NCBI GenBank assembly: GCA_000310025.1
Contig: FN649758.1
Span: forward strand, 3,636,440-3,700,439
DNA from: Ectocarpus siliculosus
Lineage: Eukaryota; Sar; Phaeophyceae; Ectocarpales; Ectocarpaceae
DNA length: 64,000 nt
Direction: 5' to 3'
Part shown: positions 35,481-48,525 of the stretch, in pieces
How positions within the stretch are numbered: position 1 is the first letter of the stretch
Layout of the letters: every line of letters starts with the position of its first letter
Position numbers and translations under genes: made by a program
Notes under the pieces: model-generated
Databases searched by the model: none
The model's input: only the letters and a program-made list of their open reading frames with translations
Told to the model about the DNA's origin: nothing

Positions 35481-35693
35481 TATTTGTTGGTTCCTCTTCT
35501 CCATGGTTCATGTATTCCAGTTGTGCAGTTGGTATACGTTGATTTTATATCGCAGTCTCTGGCTGGTTCCACCTTGCTTGCTTGCTCGGACCTATTTTTG
35601 CTGTTCCTGAGGTACCAGTAGTATGTGTTTGCTCGGCGAACAGTAGTAGTTACCTGATGCTGCATAGCCCTGTGTTCCAGTTCTACTGGTAGC

Positions 35694-35882
35694 GCATCGT
35701 AGGTTTGTTGTAGTCTAACTGGTTCGATAGCTCCTCGGACCTGCACTGCTGTTGAGGAGGCAAGCGTCGGCGCTGCAGCTGCAGGCGCCGCATCGTAGGT
35801 TTGTTGTAGTCTAACTGGTTCGATAGCTCCTCGGACCTGCACTGTTGAGGAGGTAAGCGTCGGCGCTGCAGCTGCAGGCGCC
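35694..35882. repeat. Tandem repeat, 96 bp + 93 bp, in frame on the minus strand
   Basis: Two adjacent copies run 35694-35789 and 35790-35882, identical apart from a 3-bp gap and one or two changes. Both lengths are multiples of three. On the minus strand they lie in an open frame (35480-35884), giving a 32/31-residue repeat with the core VRGAIEPVRLQQTYDA. No start context or introns confirm a gene. Confidence 0.85.
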
Positions 35883-38210
35883 ACCGGCGCAACATTTTAG
35901 GGGGGGTAAACTGAACCCCAAATGTGGTTCCAACAATGAACGAACCCTCTTCTTCGGCCTCTTCCTACTTCTTAGGGCTTGGCATGATTTACCTGTACAC
36001 ATAAGCACCTTCTGCCCGACCTTTGGCTGTTGTAGATGCGCAGGGAGCGAGACCTATTGTAGGCCTGCTGCCACATTGCATGATTGTCCTCGTTTCCCCT
36101 CTAGATACACACTTTTGTCTGTCCGTCGGGCGTGCCATCACGAGCTCTCACCACTTTCCAACACTCGTTGCTCAGCCAAAAAAAAACAATCGGCATGATC
36201 TGTGAGGTGTGTTTACTTTCTAAAAAGGGATGAAGGCGTTTGCGCTGAATAGCTGCATGTTTGCAAATTTGCCTCGATAGTTCGCAGTTCGCATACCGCG
36301 ACACACCATCGTGTTCCTTACCGCGGAGACACTGGAAAACAACACGTGGAATATAAACACCCGACCAAGGACTAGCGGGTGGCGCCGTTGTAGGCCGCAT
36401 CCGAAGGCACCTAAAACGTTTATCATGGCCGAGGGCAGAGAGAACGCGAACAAATGTGACAGTCCAGTCAGCGATTCCGCCGCACCGCAGCAAATCTTCT
36501 TTTTTACCTCGTACCGGCACCCCACCTCGCCCTTCTCACGTGGAAGTCGGCCCAGGTGGGTTTGGAGCAAGGACGGGGCGTCTTTGGCGCGAGATGTTCG
36601 GCCGGGCGCTCGTAAGAAGGGAAATCCCCCGGCGACAACACGGTACTACAGCCCATGTATGGATTGTTGGTCCTCGACGTCATTGATGGTTCATGTACAA
36701 GTAGTTGAGAAAGATATACAAACACAGAAAGGTAGTTCGCGGAAGGGGGGGAACAAGTAGGTTTCAAATTCTGTCTTCATTGGTTGTTACCTACCTCTGC
36801 CTTTGCTGCGTGGTGGTTGCATGCGAGGCAATGGTAAGTCGCTCTCGTGTTTTTGTATGGCCGCGGGTATGTGCTTGCCGTGACGAATGAACCCGGCCCC
36901 TTCGCTGCTGTGTCTTTCTCGCATGGGCGAACGTTGAGTCGCTTCGCAGAGAGAAGCTTTCGTGCATTCCATGAAGAATGCGGTCGGGCCCAATACGCAC
37001 TGGAGGCTATATATCATTGCTTTGTTGTCAAAATTCTCAAATCGACGAGGAGTGTATCCTTCAACAGCTTCAAGCGGCAAGAACAACAAACGAACCTCAT
37101 GCCGCTTACACTACCGGCATGGCGAGGCTGCTCAACCTAGACGGCCAAACAAGCTCTTTATCGTCATAAGAGGGTCATCCCCTCACCGCGTGTCATACTG
37201 TGCCAACTTACGGATCCAACTTCTGATGACCTCGTAATCCTCCCTTCACTTGCCGAACCAAGGCCGTGTCGCGACGTTTGGCCCTAGACTAAAGCTGTCA
37301 GTAGTGTGGGAGATTGGGCAAGGAGAACTTTTCACCAGCACTGCTGTGAACAGGCCTAGGGCGCTTTCTGTTTCTACATGGTCTAGCTCTGTCTTGCCCG
37401 GCATGGTCGAGCTCTCTCTCTCGCTCGGCAACGGCAGTTCACCTCAAAGACGGAGACGTCGAAGAAACTCTCTTACGCGGCGACGCGTTGTACGAAACAT
37501 GTGGATACCAGTTGAGTTCCGTGTACGCGATGGTACAATTATCTTCTTTCTAATATTCTTGGCGACGACAGATCATCTACATCTAGGCCCGCTCCACCTC
37601 GAGGGATACCAAAAGCGCGCTCCTCATAATATTTCAACTTATCATAGGACAAGTGCCAAATGGTTCAGAAATATGCTATTTGGACATCAAAATCTACGCT
37701 TGCACGTATGTACATCGAGGAGGTTTATCTCCCACAGCGCCTTCCCAACAAAGCAGCGCTCGACGCCGGAAACGCCGCTGTAGGTCAAAACCATGACACC
37801 AGAACAACTCGACGCACAACCTGAAGGACCCTGGTTGTGTCGACGTGCATACAGGCTGCCACCTGCTTGCCCCTTCAAAAGCCCCCTGTCGCGACGCAAG
37901 CAATAGGCGGGCTGTACCACACCCGCCTTTCTTCTCGCCCTTCCACATCAAGATCCTTCAGAGAAATCCAAGAGAGGCGCAGTACACCAGCGGCGCGCTA
38001 CGCCGCCACCCCTTCCCGCATCGGACTACCAACATCAGATTCAGCGACCACTAGGTGTTCTCTCTCAGCTCGGGGAGCCATACCAGGCGAGGTTTTCTGA
38101 CCGGCGGCGCAGGAAGCCTCGTCAAACCCAACATCTCCATTAAATGATCCTCAGAATGAAGACAGAATTCACTGCGTGAGTAGATAGGGTGCGTTCAAAA
38201 AGGGGGTTGT

Positions 38211-41200
38211 TCAACTCTTCCCGGCCTCACGCCTGGCTGCCTGAACAGTCTTCACCGCCGTATTGTAGTCCGGCCTGTCGGGGGTCGACGATAGCACTTT
38301 CGACTCCGCCGCACGCTGCCCCCGCTTTTCCGACTGGGCTGCCGAGACGACCTTCCGACAGTAAGGGTCCGTCCGGCGAACGCACACAGGTGGGTGGGTA
38401 TACTATGGCGAAAATAGTCTACAAAAAACAGAGCCATACCGGGAGAGGGAACCACACCGTGCTGTCATGCATGATCATGGGGGTGGGATCGGGGGTGGCC
38501 TTGTGGCCACGATTCTACAGTACATCAGTTCTATTGCAAACGGAAGATGATGACAGGGCGAGCGGGTGCAAAGGGCTAGGCAGAAACTATGTGAGGGTTT
38601 GACTTGACCTCTTTGCTAACCCATATATTCCTCATCGTCTGGAAAGGCAGGAGGCGGTGTGGCTTCCAACATGCACTGGGAACTCGGTACATCCGCAATA
38701 ACTGCCTCCGACCCCTGCCACGTACGGGACACGCAACGCTCAATTGCCTACGGCAAGAAAGAAAGACGGTCTCGTGTGGTTTTGACGCATTTGGCGGAGG
38801 TGTGCGTCGCAGGATAACACAGCCATTTATTGTATCTTGTGCCGATGGCCGGCCAGTGAACGCAGCAGCAGCTCCGCACGTCGCTCCAGAGCTAACCTAC
38901 GGCCCACCGCGCTGTCCTCGTCACATTGCAGGGCAACACAACCAATATTACAGAGCTTCCGTGAGGACCGGCGGCCGCAGCCCCCGGCTAAAGAGTGACG
39001 ACACCGTGCACTCCTCTTCCGTAGCAATTAGTGCGACTAACCTGCCAGTCTTCCGGCGCTCGCCGGAAAATCCAGCCCCCCGGGAGAGCCTTGAGGTAGT
39101 AAACCGTCTCGAACTTCTTGAGGAATCTCTCCTTGGCGTTGTACAGGCCGGGGAAGAAGATGCGCGGGTAGTAGCCTCCCCGAAGCTTGTTTTGGTCGTT
39201 GTCGTTGTTGTACCAATAGTCGACATCGCCGTCACCATTGCGAGAGGATGAGGAGGAAGAGGAGGAGCAGGCATGATTGCACCCAGGTAGGCGCACGTGT
39301 GTGTGAGTGTGGGAAGAAACGTGGTTGGTTTCACAGGTACCGTGTACGTAGAAGCGTCCTGGGGGGGCGGTGGGAAGGGACCCAATGGAGGCGTCGGCCA
39401 TCAGGTGCGACGGTTCGCTCCAAGGGCGAGCTGCCCATAACTAAGGCTGCCCGACCACCAACACAGACCCTTGTCTAAACCGGTTCGTAACTGTACCCGG
39501 GCAGGAGGTGGTCGTGGAGGAACACTCAGAGAGCGATACAGCGCGCGTCCACTATCGACCGAGCAATCGACCGGGGTACTCATGTAAACGCATGCCGTAG
39601 TCGGTGGAACAAAAGACCTCGCATCCCTAGGGACGGAGTAGCGATACGCCGGGTTGTTCGCTGGCCCACAAGGATGAACCAGAAGTTGGTTGGTCATCAT
39701 CCTCGCCTTTGCTGTGCCAGCTCAGATATCGTATTGGCCGTCTGGGCGGGGCAGTGTTTTCTTCGACGCCACCCTTCCAAGTCTCCGTCGCAAACGACAC
39801 GAGTGACATTATAGACAGGGGTGGCATGCACGCGAGGTCGGCAAAAAGGAACAATGCATATCCCAGGAAAAACAAAACACCTTGCCGAGGGAGGCCACCA
39901 TGCCTCGAAACATGTAAAACGGGGTTCGCCGTCTCGATAGCCCATGACGAGGATCGACCTCCCGCAGTTATTTGGAATCGGGGAACTGGTTCAATATTTG
40001 TGGTGGGTTTAAAAAAAAAACGACTTGCCATATGCTTATCTGTGGGTCGGCACTCTGCCGTTACCTCGTTTCTCGTCCTATCGCAGAGGAAAACACGAAG
40101 CTGGTGCTCGTGGCAAATGGCTGACTTCGGCGTGAACGACCAAACGGCTGCTATTTCTTGTATTTAGACCCTGGCATTGGTGGCACCTTGTCGAGGTTGC
40201 CGTTCAGCATGACCATGGGCACGTCCGGGCGAACCAGCGAGTCCAGCACGATCCACTCGTTCACGTCGAAGCCTGAACCACGAACGCACAAAAGGTGAGC
40301 AGTCAGCGCCCTAGAGACGTGAGCGATTAGGCGCAGCAAGAACAGACGGATGGAACGCGGGCTATGGAGGGAAAACAAAAACAAGCATTCGAGTGGCGAG
40401 AAATTAGTCGTGAAGCGGCAGGATGTGCGGGAGGGGCAGAAAGGGCCGCCGGCGGCGGACAGAAACGGGCACACAACAGGAGAGGTGCATCCTGGGCAGC
40501 GTGAGAAATGAGATTAACATACAACGGACACCACGACCGGGAGCGAAAGGGAGACAATAATACACGGGAAGCTTGCCGTACGTCTGTGTCCGAAACAATT
40601 ACGTTCGCTTCCTTCTCCTCCTCGTCATCGTGTGTGCCGTCGATGAACAGAACCGCTACGTATCCCTCTCGTTCCTGTTTTCGAGGAACATCCTCAAGCG
40701 AACCGACAATTCCCGCAACAAATGAGGACGAACGGAGAGGTTATCGGGGAGCTGGAAACAACCACGAGGCTTGCATTCTAGAGGTTTGCCTGCCACCCAC
40801 TAGTCGACGGTGAAACACCCTTACCGCCGGCCGTGGAGACCAAAAGAGCAAGGACGACAGCTGGACCAGGAGGCGTGTGGTCTCCCCAACATGCGGGGGG
40901 GGGGCGGGGCGGGCATCTACGGGCATTCATTTCCCACACGACACTAGGACAAGAACACGCCAAACACGCGCCACAAATCCAAGCGACTTTAGGCCCAAAC
41001 CACCTGCAGCAAGTAAATGCGTACCACACGTCAAAAATGTATGTGTCATCAGTCAGCGCACACGCAGCGGAGAACACACACACAAGCAAACCTGGGTTGA
41101 CTACGATCTGCATCTGACACTCCTCGTCCTTGAGGTCCTTGATGGCGGAGTTGATGCCCACGACCCGAAACGTGGTGCCCCCGTACGTGTTCTGTGCGAG

Positions 41201-44200
41201 TTCAGCCTGTCCTTTCCCGCCGCAGCACGGACACGGACACGGCCAGAACACGAAATAAAAAAAAGAAGATAGATACGACCATCAGGGTCTGCAAGATACT
41301 CGGGTTGACCCTGACGGGGGTAGCGTGGGTTCGCAAAAAGCAGTCCGTTGCCCCGTGCGATCGTCCTCACCGGTACAGCAGACCCCTCCTCAAAGCTGGT
41401 GGGTGGTGGTTCGTGGTTGCCAGGAGTATGCTGTTGCTGTCAATCTCTGTTGGCGCTCTGAACCCATGCATACAACTCTCGTAGATATGTGTTCGTGCCC
41501 CACGATTTGTCCAATCATGTATTCCGGCTGCAACAGTGAAATTGCTAAAGTCGAACAGACTTCCAGCCGCGCTCATGATCTCCCCATTATGCCAGGTTTA
41601 GGCACGAGACAACTTTCAAGCCATTTCGGATCCACACCCATTGAAGACTTCAAGAAAAATCTAGGATTTAGCCTAAACGATCACGAAAAAAAGAAAAAAA
41701 CTGTTTCTCTGGTTCTACATATAGGGATTAGCGAGAGGAACGGCTTTGGCGCCTTATATTTTGATCTCACGGTTGACAACCACGTGGTAAAGAAAACAAG
41801 CTGACCTCGGACATCCACCTCTATGTACGTGGGGAATCCCGAGAGCTGTCCAACTTCGCTGAGGTATTCGGACATCTACAGGAAGGCACCACCCGCTGTA
41901 AAGTGAAACACGATTTACCTACCCTATTTAGCAAGAGAACAGAAAAACGACAAAAAAAAAAGAAAAGAAAGCTCTCCGCGAGGAGATGCGCCTGGAGACG
42001 GGGGTGTTCGCCGGCAGTGTGGGACTTGGAACAGCCACCACCTGCCCGATCGAGAGAAAATGTACCTTTCATCTGGGAAGGCACTGCCACGTTGCTGCTG
42101 TGCTTGGACGATACATGTATCTGTTCTGTTGCGTCAGCCCAAGCAGCACGGCCAAAACTCTGTCCTTGTCTGTCGTGTGCTATCCCGAACATGAAAGCGT
42201 TCGTCATATCGGGCTCCGCGCGAGTACGCGATGGGCTCGAGGCAACAACGCACAGCTGGGGACAGGAACGCCCCCCGCATACTACGTGATGCGTGGGCAT
42301 TTGCCGCCGCACGCACTGTTCGAATTTTCGGACAAGACACGTCAGGAGAGCATGCCGCTTGCTGCAACATATATGGGCTCCAAGATATAAAGCAACAAGC
42401 GGACCCCCTGCTTCCCTCCCCCCGCCTAGAGCGGAACATACCTCTGCATCGTCCGGAAAGACCAGCCACAGCGCCTTGCCCATCCGCGCTGAGAACGACC
42501 GCGCTAGTTCCCGAGCGAAGGATCGGTTCGCATCCAGTGTCTTTATTAAGCATTCCATGTCGAAACATCACACGCAAGGAGTATGGAGTTAGAACATCGT
42601 CATCATATCTTCACGGTCCGATCAAGGATGCAGGAGTGTATATAGCATTGTTGTTCTGATGGGGTCAGACATTTGTTCCTCGCTTACCCACGTAGACACC
42701 CACGTGCTTCTGCTGGACGCCCGGCTAAACGGAGCGGAATATCAAACAGGCGCTGGACACACCAACCGGGTGTGATCCCATGACAATGTGCGAACTCGAA
42801 TCCATTCATTCGTACAGAATAATGGCATGTTGATGCAGCGTCTGTGCTCAAACTAAGGAGTAGGTGGAGGGGAGCATTCTCAACCATTTCAAAACTATTC
42901 GCCGGCAAGGCAGGCAGGTAGGGAAATGTGATTGCGCGGCAAGATACAACGACATCGGCCCGTCATGCGGAGAACTCAACCCCCAGCTACACTTCGTGTT
43001 GGTCCCGATTGGAGGACTTTCTTAGGGCCGTGCAGCAGAGGTACGAGCAGTTCCCGCAAGAGGTATTGTAAGCACGACATGATTTTTCCCGAAAAAACAA
43101 CTATGAAAAAAAAGTCAAAGGTTGCTGCTGGTTCATCCACCGAATGCACAACCCAATGCGCACCCTGTGATCGCAACCCATACGTCCAACAATTTCTCCT
43201 GCTCCGCTCATGCTGCGGTACTTCAGCCGAACCAGCACGCAAATTTTTTGTCCACGACTATCTCCAACCGACCAATTTCTACTGGTGGACAATAAAACGG
43301 GGAGGGGGGGGCTTTCTCCTGTATTACCCAGGTTTGTCGCGTCCAAGAAACACACCGACAACTGAATAGCGAAAAAACACAAGTCTACCAACAAATTGGA
43401 TTATACCTACAAACAGGCACGCTTCCATTAGAGTCGAGGAAAGCAAGAAAAACGCGTGCAACCTGCACGGGTACAACAAACCAGGGCTTGTGCTCTCACC
43501 AACGTGGTGCTAGAGAACTGGGGGACACAAGGTAAACACGGTCACCCACGACACACAACATCGGACCGTTTGCTCGGACGTGCCCGGCACGCAGGGCAAC
43601 CGAACGGGCCGCAACGCGATAGGGCCTCAAAGGTACGCGCGAGAATCTTACGCGCTGCAGCGTTCGGGTTTCCGCCACGGCGGCGTCCTCCCGCTGGACC
43701 TCACCTCCCCCAAAGAGATGTCCAGCTTACCCCGTACTGGCGGGAACTCCAGCTCGATCTGCGCGCGACACAAGGCGAACAACAACGGCTGTGGTTTTCC
43801 CGTGTAGCTTGGGGAGGGAAAGGAAGTCATGTAGAGAGGGAAATGAGCGGGGAATCTACGTATGACATGCACAACATCAAGACGTGAGAGGTGCCGCGGG
43901 GAAGTCTCGTGAGGGTGGAAAGTCGCGGGGGGGCTCAAGCTGCCACCATCACGGGAGAAGACGGAGGTCGTCGAGCAAACAACCTGTCGTGGCATCTTGT
44001 ACGGCGAGGGCAAGATCATTGGCATGGTGGGATACACCTCGGGCGAGGGAGGAGACTCGACGCAACGAACGGCGAATTGCCCGCCTGATCGATCACTGGA
44101 AATGGGGCACCGTCGACATGACGGTACGCTAATCAATATTGTTATCTGGATGTCTCGCTACACGCGTTTATTTCTGTGAAGCGTCTTCCAGTGCGGTTTT

Positions 44201-47200
44201 TTCTCTTGATCTTTGCTCGCCTCTACGCCACCAACCTAGAATTTCCTTCGCCAAACCCTCAACCATCTATCTGCGGAAAAAAAAAAAAAACATGTTGTCA
44301 TGAAGTGATTCGGCGATTGTTTCTCGCTGAGGCGTTCGTGTTCCCGTCATGTAGGCCGAGAGGAGGGCTCAGAAATTCCTGCACCCGACCCGAGCCTACT
44401 CCCGCTGTAGCGGCTGAGCATCATCCGCCGCCTGCTGTTCTGTGTGATGAGCAGCGCACCGTTTTTCGCGCGATATACCTCACAAAAAATCACGGGTTGG
44501 GTAACACCTTTCTCAGCTCGACTGCTCCACGTCAACCATAACTCCCAATGCACTGCTGTTGTTACCAAAGGCAAGCAGACATCTCAGAGTTGGGGTGAAT
44601 GGGACTCCGGAAAAAAACCGACATCACCTTTCCCCCAAGCCACTCAATATTCGCCGTGATGGTCAAGAACTTTCGAGAGAGCCAGAAATAAGTGCCTCCG
44701 TCCCAAGAGGCTACGACCTAGAAGCGACCCCAAGGCCGCTGTAGCTAAGCAAGCCGAGACCCGAGAGCCATCTCACCAGTTTAATTCCCGCGTTGATGGC
44801 GTCCTGTGTCGCCTCCGCCGTCTGCTTCTTCACCGCCGCGTAGGGGTCCTTGCCGCTGTGAAAAAGCAGGTAGAAGTACAATATAGCGATGCAGCCGCCA
44901 GCCGTCCGACGGGTGGGCGTATGAAACAAACGCCAAGACAACAGCAAAAGCAGCATAGCACACGAGAAGAGCACGGCGAGAGGCAGCGGGGCGGTGGCGA
45001 GAGTTGTCCACTACCTTAGTTTAGGATGTGGATATCATAGGTCTTTGCCCGCCGTCTTCGCTTGGAAGCCTAGGGTGTGCTGTATAGACTAGTTAGAATG
45101 CCTCTTAAGGTGCTGCAAAAATTGGCATCAAATTGTATTTCGGGCCGCCGGGGAGCTGAAGACCCTCTTTGGCAATTTGCCAATAAAGTGGGGTGCGCTC
45201 CGGGCGCCATGCTCTTGTGACGTGTGCGGCTGCTGGTGGTGGTGCGAAACGAGCACATACACATGTACATCGAAGATACCGTACATACGGGCCGGCAATG
45301 AAGAAAATACTCCGATACGATAGATGGAGAGGCACGAAAATTCAGGAAGCACAGCTCCGTGGTAGATCCTACACTGAGCCCTACTTCAATGCTACACCCG
45401 AAATACAATAATCTGCGCTGGACGGCCGTGGCGACGAAATAAAAAATTGGTCCTGGAGCCGGTAGCGACGCTTCCGTGTTACGGGCCCGTGCACCCGTAG
45501 TGCCGTATCGAGCGCGGCCCCCTCCACCTGCGTTGCAGCCCATGGAAAATGAAAATAATGTGCTGAGAAAAATAAACTGGGTACCTCCACAATTTTCCGG
45601 AACCCCTCTGAATTTTTGCTGCTCAGCCCACCCCAGGTCACCCTGTTAGCCACCACTGGTACTATTGGCACAGACCGCGGATCTCCATGAAACTGGCAGA
45701 CCAGTCCAACATAGTTCCAACATACGTCCGCAAGCAGTTTTCACGCCGTGATTTTGCTTCCAGCTCGAGATTTGCTTCATAATGCCGATCGATTGCTGTT
45801 GCGAACGCCCTGTTTTTCACCTCTCTTGGTGGAAAACTTCCGCAGGCCGTCGCGGTCCGAAAACGAGACTACGTCCTTCGTGACTTCGCCCCGCGGCAGA
45901 AGGATAACTACAGAACTCAGTGCAAAAAGCTAGAATCTTGGATCAGCATCATATCGCCCTCCATGGGCCAGCAAAGGTCACCTAGAATCGACACCTAACT
46001 GCCTCTAAACGCGAGTAGTTGGCAGCGGCGCAATTGTAGCTCGTGGAAAAAAAACAGCCACGTCTCCATTTTTATGTCCTCACGGAGCCTCTGGCCAGAC
46101 TTCGCAGCGCTGTCGCGGTCCAGAAAGTACATGAAAATCACTGGCGTTCGGGGCCAGTGTAGTTTGGGCACCACAGATTGCGATGCCGTGATGTAGAATT
46201 TTGGATCGGCACCGCAGCTAGAGTTGTGCTATCGTGTTTGTTGCCAGGAAAAAAAAAAACTTTTCTCCATGGGCTGCAACGCTGGTGCCTCGGGCCCGAT
46301 GAGCAGGTAAGTATTTGTCTACTGCTGTACGCCTTTCCGCTCAGAAACAATATCACGTAGCTAGTGTAGAGGTGAACATTTTTTTTGTGCCAATTTTCTT
46401 TGACTTGTTCATGGAAGAGTACAAACAGAGGCGCCCGCATCCTCTCCTTTTGGAAGCACTACTTGTAGCTGTTGGTGTCGGCCACTGACATGCGCCTGCC
46501 ACAAGTTGCATAAGATATCACACTCCCTGGGCCAACTTTCAGTTTTCAAAGCTTGGTTACTTGGCTGGGAAAGCACTGACGGTGCCGAAAATGGCAGCTG
46601 GAACCGTCCCATCAAGAGTTTTTCCGAGCACGTTTCGTTTGGCTTCGGCACCATCTTGGTCGAGGAGTACTGTAATCGAGCTTTCAAAATCGGTCCAGGG
46701 GGGGGGGGTGGTATCTTCTAAATGCAACCCCGGAAGGCTGCTTACAAAAAATCCCACCGAGTTGCACCTGAGCGTTGGTAAAGGACTGTTCACCAACAAC
46801 GCGTGAAGCTTATAAAGAACTTGGTGGTCATGCGATCGGAAAGAGTACAGACAATATTCACGACCGGTCAACGACGGACTCCGGCAAGCAACAGGATCAA
46901 GCGCGCAGGAATCATGAACGCCGTTTCTCATGCGAGCGTTCATGTCAGACAATTTCACCACAAGGCTGCAGCTGACATCCTGCAAACCATGCGCCAGCAG
47001 GATCAAAAGTAGTGAGCAGCTTTCACACCTCGGGATTTTGGTCAGACACTGCACTTGCTGCCGCTGGGGCCTTGGCTTCTCCCGTCGCGGCCTAGGCGCC
47101 GCCGCATCATACAAGCGCTGATGATATCGGGGGCTTCTCGGCAGTGGTGATGGAAGTGCAACAAAGGCCAATGCTGTCGATGCCACCACCAGCCCGACCA

Positions 47201-47255
47201 ACACTGCCGTCGCAACTACTTCCAGGCGAAGGCAATATCTCGTCATAATGCGCAT
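38211..47255 (-). CDS. DUF1995-family protein, predicted plastid-targeted (9 exons)
   Basis: Exons in gene order: 47255-47050, 44855-44777, 43758-43705, 42540-42442, 41875-41806, 41211-41092, 40272-40187, 39185-39042, 38402-38211. All phases agree and give 349 residues. DUF1995 proteins are plastid proteins in algae and plants; a plant member (LPA3) aids photosystem II assembly. Residues 1-30 form a signal peptide ending ALA before Phe-Val, the heterokont bipartite plastid pattern, followed by an Arg/Pro-rich transit-like stretch. The domain follows: DPYAAVKKQ...AINAGIKL, IELEFPP, a block NRSFARELARSF ending in FPDDAE, GFPTYIEVDV, QIVVNPG, EWIVLDSL with LNGNLDK, then GGYYPRIFFPGL, FETVYYLK and DWQ. 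Exon 1 is inferred across a 2.2-kb intron from its targeting signal and a phase match. The last exon is supported by phase and an open frame only, and its acceptor lacks a strong pyrimidine tract. The middle exons are secure. Confidence 0.86.
46672..46700 (+). repeat. Solitary fragment of the 47.6-kb inverted-repeat element
   Basis: The block AATCGAGCTTTCAAAATCGG followed by TCCAGGGGG matches the inner part of both arms of the element at 47627-47843. It lies in intron 1 of the DUF1995 gene. Confidence 0.7.
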
Positions 47256-48525
47256 GTCATGGACCAGAGCGTGTGGCAGGTGGCACTGCAGAGAGCGGAG
47301 CTTTCTTCGTCTTGGACCGAGCGCCTCTTGCAGAGCAAGCCAGACACAGCAGGACACGCCGGTCGTGCATACGCCAAAGCTGGCGAGATAAAAAGGTTCT
47401 CCAGCTGGAAAACGCCTCCCAGAACCACACCCTACAACGCCTCATTTGAATTGAACGGGTCACACCGCCGCAGCAACAACGGCTGCATCCGCTTGAGACC
47501 TATGGCAGCAGTAGCCGCGCACGTAAAACAGCAGCAGACAACCCACATGGACATGGATGATGTGGACGACGTAGTTTGGAAATGTTGCAGTGTAATCGAG
47601 GTACATTGATTTGCCAGTGCTAGTGTACCGTATACGACACAAGATAACACATCCCCTCGACCGATTTTGAAAGCTCGATTTATCAACAGCAGAAAGAGTC
47701 GCAGCGCCGAAAACGGGGGCGTTGAAGCTGTCTGGTCGAGAGCTCTCCGAAAGTGTATCGTTTCGTTTATGCATCTTCTTCGTCGTGGCGTAGTCGAGCT
47801 TTGAAAATCGGTCCAGGGGGTGTCATCTTGTGTCGTATACGGTAGTCGAGGACGTGTCTTAGTGTGTTTTAGGGGGGAGAGCGTGGTGGTGCGGCGCGGA
47901 TGTCATCCCAAATGGTCGCGGTTTTTGTGGTGGTCCGTGCAGCTGCTGCCTCCGTGTTGTGCGGACGGTCGACGTAGAGAAGAAAAGTTGGTTTGTATCA
48001 TATGATTCTTGGAGCATCATGACAACTGCCAACATGAACACGCGAGTACTTTCAAAACCGGAGAGCTCTAGGGAAACCGCATAAAATGTCAACGGGCAAA
48101 GAAGATACACCATCACGACGCCGAATCAAGGCTGCAACTTAATTCCAATGAGTGGTCATGATAAAGGGACCAGCGGTACTCTCATCCAACGCGCAAAAAA
48201 AAACTCAAAACATATCGGACACGGGGAAGAACGAAGACTCCGCGGGGTCGAGAGACTCTTGCCCCTCCACCCCTGCCACCCGGCAATGGTTTTCCAAGCG
48301 AATCCCCCTTCTCCTTGCTGCGGCGGGCCGGCTACCGAAGGAAATAATACCAATCCGACACAACAGATGCTGTTGGCAGACCCCCCAACACACGCAACAC
48401 ACATCCACACGCGCGCGCAAACCAACACGCGCCAACGGTAACAAAGCGAATGCAACGCCGAGTAAGGCATCGGCAACACGCTTTACATTTTCCTGACGTG
48501 TCCTACAGGTAAACGGTCTCCTCCA
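47256..48525. other. Spacer between the two minus-strand genes
   Basis: No coding exon found. It holds the inverted-repeat element at 47627-47843. It lies between the 3' end of the transposase gene (48526) and the 5' end of the DUF1995 gene (47255), so it must contain the DUF1995 promoter and the transposase 3' flank. Confidence 0.5.
47627..47843. mobile_element. MITE-like terminal-inverted-repeat element (217 bp)
   Basis: The outer ends ACCGTATACGACACAAGAT (47627) and its complement (ending 47843) are exact. The complementarity continues with gaps to about 58 bp per arm, including the CGAGCTTTGAAAATCGG-type block. The interior is about 100 bp and has no coding potential. No clear target-site duplication was identified. 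It could derive from a DNA transposon, but no partner transposase can be assigned from the ends. Confidence 0.65.

Larger units (their letters stand above)
32557..38210. other. Intergenic with segmental duplication
   Basis: No recognisable gene. The main content is a tandem segmental duplication (33755-35480) and a 96/93-bp repeat (35694-35882). Plus-strand frames at 36311-36760 and 37250-37783 (149 and 177 codons) have no motif I recognise. The second might be a decayed element, but I see no supporting feature. Confidence 0.5.

Noticed and set aside
37250-37783. 177-codon plus-strand open frame
   Set aside because: No motif, domain or splice pattern is recognised, and composition changes along the frame.
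38604-39251. 215-codon plus-strand frame
   Set aside because: It is antisense to DUF1995 exon 8 (39185-39042), whose minus-strand reading matches the family.
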